The notes under the pieces: model-generated
Told to the model about the DNA's origin: nothing
Database searches by the model: none
What the model saw: the letters and a program-made list of their open reading frames with translations, nothing else
In this document: piece after piece, positions 34,620 through 44,900 of the stretch
How positions within the stretch are numbered: the stretch's first letter is position 1
Layout of the letters: the number at the start of each line of letters is the position of its first letter
Source of the DNA: Ferruginibacter sp.
GTDB lineage: Bacteria > Bacteroidota > Bacteroidia > Chitinophagales > Chitinophagaceae
Assembly: GCA_025352695.1 (NCBI GenBank)
Contig: JANXSK010000093.1
Location: 1-64,000, forward strand
Length of the DNA stretch: 64,000 nucleotides
Reading direction: 5' to 3'
Position numbers and translations under genes: made by a program

Positions 34620-36344
34620 ATGCAGACATTTAGCCAATTAAAGAAAAATTTAAAAAAAAATTTTAGCAATCATAAAAAAATAAAAGTTGCTTTATTAGGC
34701 GATACTGCCACTCAGTTTCTACAACAAGCTTTGCGTGGAACGGGCTTTGAGCAGGGAGTTGATTTACAAATATGGGAAGCTGATTTTAATCAAATTGAGC
34801 GGCAGATATTTGATCCTTCATCAGAATTATTTGAATTTAATCCGGAGGTTATTATCATTTTTCATTCAGCACATAAACTTCTTGGCAGCTACAATAAACT
34901 AAAACCATCAGCTCAAAGCAGCTTAGCAGACACTCAGCTATCGTTGGTTAATAATATTGTTACATCAATAAATTCTCAACTAAAAGCTAAGATTATTTAT
35001 TATAATTATTCAGAAATTGATGATTCTGTTTTTGGTAACTATGGTAACAAAATTGAATCTTCTTTTTTGTTTCAGTTAAGAAAATTGAATTGTGAATTAA
35101 TGGGTTTTGCAACTAAACAATCCAATTTTTTTCTCTGTGATCTTTCTTCCATTCAAAATCAATACGGAAAAAGCAGCCTTTTTCAAACTTCAATTTATAT
35201 TAATACAGAAATGGTATTAACGATTGATATTTTACCAGTAGTTGCAAAAAAAACAATTGATATTATTGCAGCAATGTCAGGTAATTTTAAAAAGTGCTTA
35301 ATTCTGGATCTTGACAATACGATGTGGGGCGGCATCATTGGAGATGATGGATTGGAAAATATTCAATTGGGCAGTTTGGGTATTGGCAAAGCATTTACTG
35401 AGTTTCAATACTGGATAAAAAAACTGAAGAACAGAGGTATAATTTTGGCAGTTTGCAGTAAGAATGCAGAATCAATTGCAAAAGAACCTTTTGAAAAACA
35501 CCCAGACATGATTTTGCGTTTGGAAGATATTGCCGTATTTATAGCCAATTGGGAAAATAAGGCAGATAACATCCGGCAAATACAAAACATTTTAAATATC
35601 GGGTTTGATTCAATGGTATTTCTTGATGATAATCCATTTGAAAGAAATATGGTAAGAGAAAATATTCCGGATATTATTGTGCCAGAGTTACCGGAAGATC
35701 CCGCCGAATATCTGGAATTTTTATATCCGTTAAATTTGTTCGAAACTATTTCCTTTTCAAACGAAGATGCAGAGAGAACAAAACAATACCAGGTAGAAAT
35801 TGAACGAAGTGTACTTCAAAAAAACTTTACAAATGAAGATGACTTTTTACAGAGTTTAAATATGTCTTCGGTGGTGGAGCCATTCAATAAATTTAACACA
35901 CCAAGGGTAGCACAACTTTCTCAAAGGTCTAACCAATTTAATTTGCGAACTGTTCGTTACACAGAGACTGAAATTGAAGATACGATTATTGATAAAAATA
36001 TCATTTCCTTTACTTTTACGCTAAGTGATAAATTTGGAGACAATGGAATGATATGTGTAATAATTCTAAAAAAGGAGAATGATATTACCTTATTTATTGA
36101 TACCTGGTTTATGAGTTGCAGGGTATTAAAACGTGGGATGGAAAACTTTGTATTGAATATTATTGCTGCTTATGCTGCCGCCAATAGGTATACTTTTTTA
36201 AAAGGAGAATATATAGCCAGTGCCAAAAATGAAATGGTAAAAAATCATTATTTTCATCTAGGTTTTCAACAATCAGCTGATTATTGGGTATTAAATATTG
36301 ATAAGTACGAACAAAAAAAATGTTTTATTCAAACTAAAAAATAA
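34620..36344 (+). CDS. FkbH-like HAD-IIIC family enzyme (acyl carrier protein loading)
   Basis: A 574-residue protein with three parts: an SGNH-like N-terminal region (1-220), a HAD-IIIC phosphatase domain whose motif I is LDLDNTMWGG (Asp230, Asp232, Thr234) with motif III/IV VFLDDNPFERN (about 337-347), and a GNAT-like C-terminal domain (about 430-560). Characterised FkbH homologues take 1,3-bisphosphoglycerate, dephosphorylate it and load a glyceryl group on an acyl carrier protein. Catalytic residues are intact. The gene is followed after 3 bp by an acyl carrier protein gene and then by membrane acyltransferases, which supports a carrier-loading role here. The exact acyl group is inferred. 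Confidence 0.85.
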   Translation: MQTFSQLKKNLKKNFSNHKKIKVALLGDTATQFLQQALRGTGFEQGVDLQIWEADFNQIERQIFDPSSELFEFNPEVIIIFHSAHKLLGSYNKLKPSAQSSLADTQLSLVNNIVTSINSQLKAKIIYYNYSEIDDSVFGNYGNKIESSFLFQLRKLNCELMGFATKQSNFFLCDLSSIQNQYGKSSLFQTSIYINTEMVLTIDILPVVAKKTIDIIAAMSGNFKKCLILDLDNTMWGGIIGDDGLENIQLGSLGIGKAFTEFQYWIKKLKNRGIILAVCSKNAESIAKEPFEKHPDMILRLEDIAVFIANWENKADNIRQIQNILNIGFDSMVFLDDNPFERNMVRENIPDIIVPELPEDPAEYLEFLYPLNLFETISFSNEDAERTKQYQVEIERSVLQKNFTNEDDFLQSLNMSSVVEPFNKFNTPRVAQLSQRSNQFNLRTVRYTETEIEDTIIDKNIISFTFTLSDKFGDNGMICVIILKKENDITLFIDTWFMSCRVLKRGMENFVLNIIAAYAAANRYTFLKGEYIASAKNEMVKNHYFHLGFQQSADYWVLNIDKYEQKKCFIQTKK

Positions 36345-36347
36345 AAG

Positions 36348-36593
36348 ATGGATGGCAATGAAATTTTAAAGCAACTGAATGAAATTTTTAATGAGGAGCT
36401 TGATACAGACGATATCAAATTAAATAATAGGACTACTGCCAATGATGTTGATGGATGGGATTCTTTATCACATATTCAATTGGTTGTAGCAATTGAAAAA
36501 CGTTTTAAAATACGTTTTACTGCTAAAGAAATACAAAGTTGGAATAATATCGGAGAACTAATTGATTGTATTAATAATAAACTACCCGTTTAA
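36348..36593 (+). CDS. Acyl carrier protein
   Basis: An 81-residue carrier protein with the phosphopantetheine site GWDSL, Ser39. The flanking helices (ILKQLNEIFNEEL and HIQLVVAIEKRF) fit the four-helix fold. It is more like dedicated carriers of FkbH/Dlt-type systems than the fatty-acid AcpP (which has DSLD.VEL.M). It lies 3 bp after the fkbH-like gene, and the first MBOAT gene starts 112 bp downstream. It probably carries the group that the MBOAT/SGNH pairs transfer. A phosphopantetheinyl transferase is not in the window. Confidence 0.9.
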   Translation: MDGNEILKQLNEIFNEELDTDDIKLNNRTTANDVDGWDSLSHIQLVVAIEKRFKIRFTAKEIQSWNNIGELIDCINNKLPV

Positions 36594-36705
36594 AACAATA
36601 TAAACAGGCACACTAAAAATTGTTTACTTAAAAAGTGATTCTGTAAAATCATTTTTGACTATTCTTAAATTATTATTACAATATCCATCAAAAATTTATG
36701 GCAGA

Positions 36706-38157
36706 ATGATTTTTACATCAATATTTTTTGCACTTTTTTTTTTAATAGTTGCAGTATTCTATTATGCACTGCCACATAAATTCAGGTGGCTATGGATTTT
36801 GGCTTCTGGAATATTTTTTTATTTGCAAAGTAAACCGACCTACCTGTTAATTGTTACTTTTATTATTTTAATAACCTGGTATGCTGGATTGCAAATTGGT
36901 AATACAACTTCTTCAAAAAAAGGCTGGCGATTTTATTTTCTTGCAATTATTGCGAATATTGGTATTCTTGTATTTTTTAAATACACTAATTTTTTTACAT
37001 CGTCTGCAGTTGATTTCATAAATTTTATCCGGCAAAAAATATTTTCTTCTACAGAAACAATTACTAATTCTTTATTAATAAATGTTATAGCACCTTTAGG
37101 AATATCCTATATTACTTTTCAGGCAATAGGTTATCTCATTGAAATAAAAAGAGGAAATCATGCAGCAGAAAAGAATCTGGGCCACTTTGCAACTTTTTTA
37201 CTTTTTTTTCCAAAAATAACTGCTGGTCCTGTTGAGCGTGCGCATAATTTTCTTCCTCAGTTAAAAAAAGTAAAACCTTTTGAATACAATAACATTAGTT
37301 GTGGTTTAAAACAAATTTTATGGGGTCTTTTTAAAAAATTAGTTATTGCAGATAGACTGTTTATTTATGTAAGCGCAGTGCTGCCAAATGCTGAACATCA
37401 TTCAGGTATATCTTTAATTATTGCGGTTGTATTTTATGTGTTTCAAATGTATGCAGATTTTTCAGGGTACAGCGATATGGCCATAGGTTTTGCAAAAGTA
37501 TTGGGATTTGATGTGATGTCAAACTTCAACAGGCCTTTACTGGCTAAATCGGTAACTGAATTCTGGCGAAAATGGCATATTTCTTTATCTACCTGGTTTG
37601 CTGATTATTTTTATACGCCTATCGCTATTGCAAAAAGAGACTGGGGTATGTGGAGTGTTGTTTATGCTTCTTTTACTACATTTATCGTTTTAGGTTTTTG
37701 GCATGGTGCCTACTGGACTTTTATAGTATTTGGAGGCTTACAAGGTTTTATTTTAACGATCGAATTTTTTACAAGAAAAGCAAGAAAAAATATTCGTAAA
37801 AAAATTCCTGCATTTTTAAATGGGCTTATAGGTATTACATTTACTTTTAGTTATTTCGCTTTTTCACTTATTTTTTTTAGAGCCAATTATCTCACCGATG
37901 CCTTTACCATAATCAAAAGAATTTTTACTGCCAATGGACCCATTTATATGGAAAATCCTTCTATAATTGTTTTTTCTTTATTAGGAATTTCTTTTCTGAC
38001 TTTAGTTGAAGTTAAAAGAGAATATTTTAATAATCTATTTACATTATATGACAATAAAAATTGGCTTATACGTAATTGTTATTATTGCTTATTATTAATA
38101 ATTATTTTAACGGCAGGCGTTTTTGATGGCGGTGAATTTATTTATTTTCAATTTTGA
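36706..38157 (+). CDS. MBOAT-family membrane O-acyltransferase (DltB/AlgI-like), copy 1
   Basis: A 483-residue polytopic protein. I start it at ATG 36706 (MIFTSIFFALFF), which aligns with the start of copy 2 (MLFNSFYFLFFF), and not at the TTG 51 bp upstream. Conserved histidines are His291 in KWHISLSTW and His333 in FWHGAYW, the likely catalytic residue. The segment after STWFADYFY reads TPIAIAKRD, without the PxGGS motif found in copy 2 and in AlgI/DltB, so this copy has diverged in the channel loop. It should move an acyl group from the carrier through the inner membrane. The SGNH gene starts 9 bp later. Confidence 0.9.
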   Translation: MIFTSIFFALFFLIVAVFYYALPHKFRWLWILASGIFFYLQSKPTYLLIVTFIILITWYAGLQIGNTTSSKKGWRFYFLAIIANIGILVFFKYTNFFTSSAVDFINFIRQKIFSSTETITNSLLINVIAPLGISYITFQAIGYLIEIKRGNHAAEKNLGHFATFLLFFPKITAGPVERAHNFLPQLKKVKPFEYNNISCGLKQILWGLFKKLVIADRLFIYVSAVLPNAEHHSGISLIIAVVFYVFQMYADFSGYSDMAIGFAKVLGFDVMSNFNRPLLAKSVTEFWRKWHISLSTWFADYFYTPIAIAKRDWGMWSVVYASFTTFIVLGFWHGAYWTFIVFGGLQGFILTIEFFTRKARKNIRKKIPAFLNGLIGITFTFSYFAFSLIFFRANYLTDAFTIIKRIFTANGPIYMENPSIIVFSLLGISFLTLVEVKREYFNNLFTLYDNKNWLIRNCYYCLLLIIILTAGVFDGGEFIYFQF

Positions 38158-38166
38158 TAGAGTAGC

Positions 38167-39129
38167 ATGGCAACATCTTTTAAAAAAATATTAACACAAA
38201 AGGGCTATTGGTATCTTATTTTTAAAATACTAGCTTTCTTAATCCTGTTCTTTATTTTAGATTTTATTTTGGGCGGTTTTTTAGGTAAACTTTATTTCAA
38301 ACAGACTTCTGGTTGGGAGTATAGAACTAAATATTCAATTGAAGATACAAGGGCTGATATTTTAATTTTTGGAGCGTCAAGAGCACAACAACAATACAAT
38401 CCCTTTTTTTTTGAAGAACGGTTAAAACAAACTTGCTACAATGTAGGACGAGATGGCGAACCATTTTTTTATTACTATGCTATTTTTAAAGGTATATTAA
38501 AAAGATACACGCCGAAAATGATAATATTGGATATTGAAAATGGTGTGTTTAGAGCAGAACAAACTAGTTATGATCGCATATCGGTTTTACTTCCTTTTTA
38601 TAAAAATCATCCAGAGATGCGTTCAGTTATTAAACTAAAAGGACCTTTTGAAAAATACAAACTTCAATCAAAGGTATATCCTTATAATTCAATGCTTTTT
38701 AAAATATTAATTGGAAATGCTGAATTTAATAAAAAAAGAAGTATTGATATTAATGGATATGTGCCATTATCAAGGGCTTTAAATGAGCCAACCAGAAGCG
38801 TTAATATTTCTCAAAAGTATGATCTAGATGCTAACAAGCTTAATTTATATCAATCATTTATTAATGAATGTTTGAAAGCAAATATTAAATTATATATCGT
38901 TTGTTCACCCTACTATATAAATTTAATTGGTTCTGATACTTCAATGACAATTGCAAAAAATGTTGCAAAAAGTAACAGTATCCAATTTTTTGACTTTTCA
39001 AAAGATGACTTTTTTTTAAAAAACCCCAACCTTTTTGATGATACGGTTCATGTAAATATAGAAGGGGCTAAAATATTTTCTAATAAATTGATTGATTCAA
39101 TCATTTTAAATTCTGCCTATAAGAATTAA
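38167..39129 (+). CDS. Membrane-anchored SGNH-like acyl-transfer protein (DltD/AlgJ-like), copy 1
   Basis: A 320-residue protein with one N-terminal membrane segment (about 17-38) and an extracytoplasmic SGNH-type domain. The nucleophile is Ser71 in IFGASRA, and the C-terminal dyad is Asp292-x-x-His295 (DTVHVN). The Tyr/Asn-rich core (NVGRDGEPFFYYYAI, DRISVLLPFYKNHPE) is shared with copy 2. The topology is that of DltD and AlgX/AlgJ, which work with an MBOAT partner to hand acyl groups to polymers outside the membrane. It follows MBOAT copy 1 by 9 bp. Family assignment is by motif and context, not by close similarity to a named protein. Confidence 0.75.
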   Translation: MATSFKKILTQKGYWYLIFKILAFLILFFILDFILGGFLGKLYFKQTSGWEYRTKYSIEDTRADILIFGASRAQQQYNPFFFEERLKQTCYNVGRDGEPFFYYYAIFKGILKRYTPKMIILDIENGVFRAEQTSYDRISVLLPFYKNHPEMRSVIKLKGPFEKYKLQSKVYPYNSMLFKILIGNAEFNKKRSIDINGYVPLSRALNEPTRSVNISQKYDLDANKLNLYQSFINECLKANIKLYIVCSPYYINLIGSDTSMTIAKNVAKSNSIQFFDFSKDDFFLKNPNLFDDTVHVNIEGAKIFSNKLIDSIILNSAYKN

Positions 39130-39331
39130 CAAAATTGCAAAAATAAAATCATTATATGAGCAATTTGTAGGAATAGTATTTACACAAATTATATAATAAT
39201 AAAGCAATAATCAAGTGATATCGTAAGATGTTTAATTCTAAAATAATAGTACTTAAAATAGAAATAATATTATTAAAAAATTGAACAAATCGTTTTTAAA
39301 TTTTAATCCTTCTTTTTGTAAAAAATATTAA

Positions 39332-40762
39332 ATGCTCTTTAACTCTTTTTACTTTTTATTTTTTTTTATTGTTGTTACCGTATTGTATTATACAATTTCT
39401 TATACTAAAAGGTGGCTTTTATTATTATTAAGTAGTTGTTACTTTTACATGGCATTTGTGCCACTTTATATTTTTATTTTAGGATTTACTATTGTAGTGG
39501 ATTATGTTGCTGGAATATATATTGAGAAGGCTCAAGGGAAAAGACGTAAGTATTTTTTAGTTGTTAGTTTAATCGCAAATATTGGTATCCTTTGTATTTT
39601 TAAATATTATAATTTCATAAATGATAATTTTTCCTTCCTCCTTCATGGGTTCGGATTGTCAAACCCAATTCCATATTTACAAATACTGTTGCCTATCGGT
39701 CTTTCCTTTCACACTTTTCAGGCAATGAGTTACACAATTGAAGTATACAGGGGTAATCAAAAAGCAGAACGGCATTTTGGAATTTATTCTTTGTATGTGA
39801 TGTTTTATCCTCAACTTGTTGCAGGGCCTATTGAACGCCCTCAAAACTTATTAAAGCAATTCAGGCAAGAACATAAATTTGATAGTGAGAGAGTTTTTGA
39901 AGGTCTGAAAATAATGGTATGGGGGTTCTTTAAAAAATTGGTAATTGCTGATAGACTGGGTATTTATGTAAACGGTGCTTATAATAATGTTGAACAACAG
40001 AACGGCATGACACTGTTATTGGCAACTATATTTTTCTCTTTTCAAATTTATTGTGATTTTTCAGGCTATTCAGATATTGCGATAGGAACAGCTAGAGTTA
40101 TGGGCTTTGATTTAATGACTAATTTTAAGCGGCCGATATTTGCAAAAAGTACGGGCAATTTCTGGAAACGTTGGCATATATCATTATCAACCTGGTTTAA
40201 AGACTATTTATATTTTCCTATGGGCGGAAGTAAAGTATCGGTACCCCGTTGGTATTTTAATTTAATGGTTGTATTTCTAATAAGTGGTTTGTGGCATGGT
40301 GCCAATTGGACTTACATAATTTGGGGTGGTATAAATGGTTTTTATCTGGTATTTGCTATTGTTACTCAAAAATATAGGGATAAGTTTAATGCTTTTATTC
40401 ATATAGATAAATTTCCCCGGTTTTTTCTTTTTCCCCAGGTTTTGATTACTTTTTTATTGATTAGTTTTTCCAGAATTTTTTTTAGAGCAAGAACTGTGGA
40501 AGATGCTTTGAAGATTATAAAAAAAATACTAACTTTTAAAGGATCGGTTTTTAATGATGGAACTGGTATAATACTGTATTCCTGTTTTGGGATAGCATTT
40601 TTAGTGGCTGTAGAATTTAAAAGAGAATACTATAAAGGCTCGTTTACTTTATCTAATCATCCAAATTTCTGGGTACGCAATTCTTATTATTCTTTTTTAG
40701 TAATACTCATTCTATTATTTGGCGTTTTTGATGGAGGCCAGTTTATTTATTTCCAATTTTAA
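39332..40762 (+). CDS. MBOAT-family membrane O-acyltransferase (DltB/AlgI-like), copy 2
   Basis: A 476-residue paralogue of the gene at 36706, with the same layout. The conserved segments are RWHISLSTWFKDYLYFPMGGS (His282; read as two parts) and LWHGANW (His322), and AGPIERPQN at 164-172. Unlike copy 1 it keeps the PMGGS loop of AlgI-type enzymes. It begins 202 bp after the first SGNH gene, so it may have its own promoter, and it is followed after 12 bp by its own SGNH partner. Two pairs could act on two acceptors or two positions of one acceptor. Confidence 0.92.
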   Translation: MLFNSFYFLFFFIVVTVLYYTISYTKRWLLLLLSSCYFYMAFVPLYIFILGFTIVVDYVAGIYIEKAQGKRRKYFLVVSLIANIGILCIFKYYNFINDNFSFLLHGFGLSNPIPYLQILLPIGLSFHTFQAMSYTIEVYRGNQKAERHFGIYSLYVMFYPQLVAGPIERPQNLLKQFRQEHKFDSERVFEGLKIMVWGFFKKLVIADRLGIYVNGAYNNVEQQNGMTLLLATIFFSFQIYCDFSGYSDIAIGTARVMGFDLMTNFKRPIFAKSTGNFWKRWHISLSTWFKDYLYFPMGGSKVSVPRWYFNLMVVFLISGLWHGANWTYIIWGGINGFYLVFAIVTQKYRDKFNAFIHIDKFPRFFLFPQVLITFLLISFSRIFFRARTVEDALKIIKKILTFKGSVFNDGTGIILYSCFGIAFLVAVEFKREYYKGSFTLSNHPNFWVRNSYYSFLVILILLFGVFDGGQFIYFQF

Positions 40763-40774
40763 TCTACAAATTAA

Positions 40775-41731
40775 ATGATAAAAAAAAATAGTAATAATTC
40801 TTTCAAAACATTTGTATCAAAATTGTTAGTATTCTTCATTATATTTTTTTTTGTAGATTTATTAATAGGAAACCTATTGAAAAAATTTTATTTTCAACAG
40901 GAGTCAGGAATGAATTATTTAACAACTTTTTCTATTGAAAAAACAACAACCGATGTTGTAATTTTTGGTTCTTCCAGAGCTACAAATATATTTAATACCA
41001 AAATTTTTGAAGTGAATTTAAACATGCCCACTTATAATGCCGGTCGAGATGGTGAACCAATTTTTTATCATTACGCCATATTAAAAGCTATTTTAAATAG
41101 GTATAAGCCTAAAATAATTGTATTAAGTATGGATGAAGCGGATTTTAGTAAAAATTCTGACGATTATGACCGTATTTCTGTTCTTTTACCTTACTATAAA
41201 AGCCATCCCGAAATAAGACCAATTATAACGCTAAAAAGGCCCTTTGAAAAACTAAAACTACTTTCAAATATCTATCCCTACAATTCGCTTATGTTATCCA
41301 TTATTGGAGGTAACAATTCCTTTAATAAAAACCAGTATGCCAATGGGTTTATTCCACTAAGGTATACTATTTCAGGGCCATTGCAAACCTATGACTATTC
41401 AAAAGAAATTGAATTAGACAGCACTAAAATTAATATTTATAAATCTTTTATTCAGGATTGTATTAATGCCAATATTTCCCTCTATATTATATGTTCCCCA
41501 TACATAATTAATTCAATAGGTAAAGATCTATCAATTATAAAAGCAATTGCAATTGCAAAGGAATATAATATTGATTTTTTTGATTACTCTAGAGATACTT
41601 TTTATACTACCAAGCCTGAATTATTTGCAGATTACAGACACTTAAACGAAAAGGGAGTTGAGATTTTTTCAAATACTGTTGCTGAAAAAATAAAATACAA
41701 AACTCTAGGTCTAAAAAGGGTAAATAGATAG
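40775..41731 (+). CDS. Membrane-anchored SGNH-like acyl-transfer protein (DltD/AlgJ-like), copy 2
   Basis: A 318-residue paralogue of the protein at 38167, with one N-terminal membrane segment (about 12-34). Catalytic candidates are Ser67 in IFGSSRA and Asp286-x-x-His289 (DYRHLN). Shared blocks with copy 1 include NAGRDGEPIF, DRISVLLPYYKSHPE and LYIICSPY, so the MBOAT-SGNH pair was duplicated as a unit. It ends the acylation block; the giant secreted protein starts 211 bp later on the same strand. Confidence 0.75.
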   Translation: MIKKNSNNSFKTFVSKLLVFFIIFFFVDLLIGNLLKKFYFQQESGMNYLTTFSIEKTTTDVVIFGSSRATNIFNTKIFEVNLNMPTYNAGRDGEPIFYHYAILKAILNRYKPKIIVLSMDEADFSKNSDDYDRISVLLPYYKSHPEIRPIITLKRPFEKLKLLSNIYPYNSLMLSIIGGNNSFNKNQYANGFIPLRYTISGPLQTYDYSKEIELDSTKINIYKSFIQDCINANISLYIICSPYIINSIGKDLSIIKAIAIAKEYNIDFFDYSRDTFYTTKPELFADYRHLNEKGVEIFSNTVAEKIKYKTLGLKRVNR

Positions 41732-41942
41732 TATTAGTTTATTAATTGTTTAACTTTTTTTTCTGATAGTTATATTTTCTAATAAAAATTTATTACATTT
41801 ACTAATCCGTTGTACTAAAATCAGAACCTATTAAATTCTTCAGTTTAATTATTTATTACCTCAGTACCTACGAAATTCCTCCTTTATAATGCAATACTAT
41901 CACTTATGACAAAAAGTACTTGTAATTTATAATTTTTGGTTT

Positions 41943-44900
41943 ATGAGGAAAATTTTTTCTTTTTTTCTTTTTTTTATCTTGTTTTTAACTACAACTCATG
42001 CACAGGTTACTTACACCTGGATGGGTGGTGCATCCGGAGATTACCAAGTTGCGGCAAACTGGTCACCTACAAGAATTACAACAGCATTAAATGATATCCT
42101 GGCTTTTGATGCCACATCACCAATAATAATAAATAACGTAGCCAATGAAAGTATTGGAACAATAAAAATTGCATCAGGAATAAGTACTGTATCTTTTGCT
42201 ACCAATTCTTTTACCAATGTATTATCGCTTACGGCTTTGGTGCCACTAATTTATATTACACCTGGTGCCATTTTAGCTGCAGATTTCCTTACGATTAATC
42301 TAAATAATCCGGGAGCTTTTAATTTGACTTCAGGTGTTTTGGGTATAGCGCCAGGTACAGGCGGAAAAATATTTATTAATTGTGCTTTAACATTAAACGG
42401 AGGTACGCTTGATTTTGATGTGGCTGGAACGGGCGGAACTACGATTACAGGATCTGTTACCTATATAACAGGTATTTTTAATTGTGCAACTGCAAGTGCT
42501 ATAACCTGGACGGGGACGGCAAACTATTATCATGCCTTTAACGGATCTGGAAGTTCAGCTATTCCTATTTCAAACTGGCAAACTAATGCTACCTGTAACA
42601 TTACAGGTTTAAATATTGGCACAACAGCGCCCACAGGTTTAAATAATAATAATTTTGCCAATTTTAACTGGGATTGTTCTTCACAATCCGGGGATGTTGA
42701 CTTGAATTTGTTAACCGGCACTATTGGTGGAACGCTTTCAATTAAAAATACGAATAATAAATTTCTACGTTTAGCAAGCGTAGCTGGTGGAGTAATAACT
42801 GCTGGTAGCTACACCCAAACTGGCGGTAACATAATGCTACAATCGGCTTCAGGCGCAACACTACTATCAGTTACTGGTAATTTTTTACATTCTGGCGGTA
42901 TTTTAGATGGAGTTGGTGGATCTGCAGCAGGTACAGCTACGCTGGATTTAAAAGGTGCAGTAACAAAATCAGTAACTTGTGGGTGGCAGTGTTCAAGTTC
43001 AAATCTGGGTGCACTTGTGAATATTCAATTTTCGGGAACTACCGTACAAACTGTTAGTATTGCGGGTACTTGGACAGCTCCTGCAGCGGGAAGATCCAAT
43101 ATAACAATCCTTAATTCCAATTTAATTACAGGTGTAAATTTAACTTCCAACAGTGTTTTAAAAGTATTCTCCAATAGTTCTACACCGGCTGTTTGTACTA
43201 TGGCTGGCATCATCACACCTGCAGATGCTACTTCTTATATTTCGTATATAGGCAACGGAACACTTTTGTATAATGGTAATTTTTCTCAAACTAGTTCTGC
43301 TGTTGAATTTCCAACTACAAATGGTCCTGCAAACCTAACGATTAACAATTCGCTCGGAGTAAGGTTTTCGGCAAATTTTAATCGTACAATACCAGGCACT
43401 TTAACTATGGTAACTGGTAATTTAGCAATAGATGATTTTTCAACAAGCAATAAACTTGAGCTTTCCAATACATCTTTGTCAACTCAATTGAACTATTTAG
43501 GTGGTTTTATAACTACCGGTAAATTAGGAAGATATTTCCCTATAACTGGTTTACCAACGGCTGCTGTTAATGCGGGGCGTTTTCCTTTTGGAACAGGTGC
43601 CAATGACAGATCTCTAAACCTATATTTTTCTGCTGGAACTTTGAGTACAGGTACAGCAGGAATGGTATATGTTTCTCACACACCGTTGGGAGGAGTAACG
43701 CCTATTTTACCCACTGTACCAGATAATGGTGTAAATCTGGATAAGAGAACCAATACTTATTGGACAATTACAACAGGAACTTTTAGCATTGGCAGTGGAG
43801 CGGAAACGATTTCTTTAACTGCAACTGCAGCTAATATAGGTTCGGTTGATAATTATACCGTACTAAGACTTACAGACGGAAGTACAAGTGCGTATGGAAC
43901 AAGTCTGATGCCTAATCCAAATACAGGGACTACATCCATACCTGTAACAGGCAAAGCGGGTCTAACGATGGCGAATCTTAATAAAAGTTTGTACATAGCC
44001 AGTGATGGTACCACTGTATATAACCCTTTAGTAAATATTACTTTTAATTGGAAGGGTAGTGTTAACACAGACTGGACTAATCCTGCTAACTGGAGTGGTT
44101 TGTATGCAGTTGGTTATCCAAGCGCCTCAACAGAAATAGCCATCATTGATAATTCATTATCCCCCACATATTTCCCAACAATAAATACCGGCACATCTAT
44201 AAGTCTTTATCAATTAACTATTAACTCCGGCATAACTTTAACAATGGCACCTGCCTCCAGTATAAACGTATATGATAATGTAAACTTTTCTGGTGGTATT
44301 GCTGCTTTTTCTCCAACAAGTACTTTTGGCTATGCAAGTTCCAACAGTGCTCAAAATATTCAAAGTTTAACTTATGGTAATCTTTCAATATCGGGCACCG
44401 CAACTAAAAATTTGCCTTCAACGCTAACGGTAACCGGCGATTATGCGGTTTCCGGATCTTCTCCCGTATTGAATACAAACACATTTATTTATGCAGGCGC
44501 AGGTAATCAAAGGATTGCCGCAGCAAACTATTACAACCTAAGTATTTCGGGTAACCGTAGCGGAGGCACTATTACGCTTGGTAATCCTCCTGTTCCAAGC
44601 ACGATTGATATTGCAAACATATTTGATGTAAGCGCTCTATCAAGTTATAGTAATCCCGTGGGATTTAGTCCCCAAAGTGAAACAGTAGTAAATTTTAGCT
44701 CAACAGGTTCACAAAATATTCCCGGTTTTTATTATCCGAAAAAAATTACAAATAGTGGAAATGGACCTAGAGTTTTAGATAATCTCGGATCTTCAGATTA
44801 TACCCACGTAATTTATACCATCGCTTTTACTCCGGGAACAGGTATTTATACCAATACAGGTTCTAAAGTAAATTTTTATGTTACAGGATTTGCAGATGCT

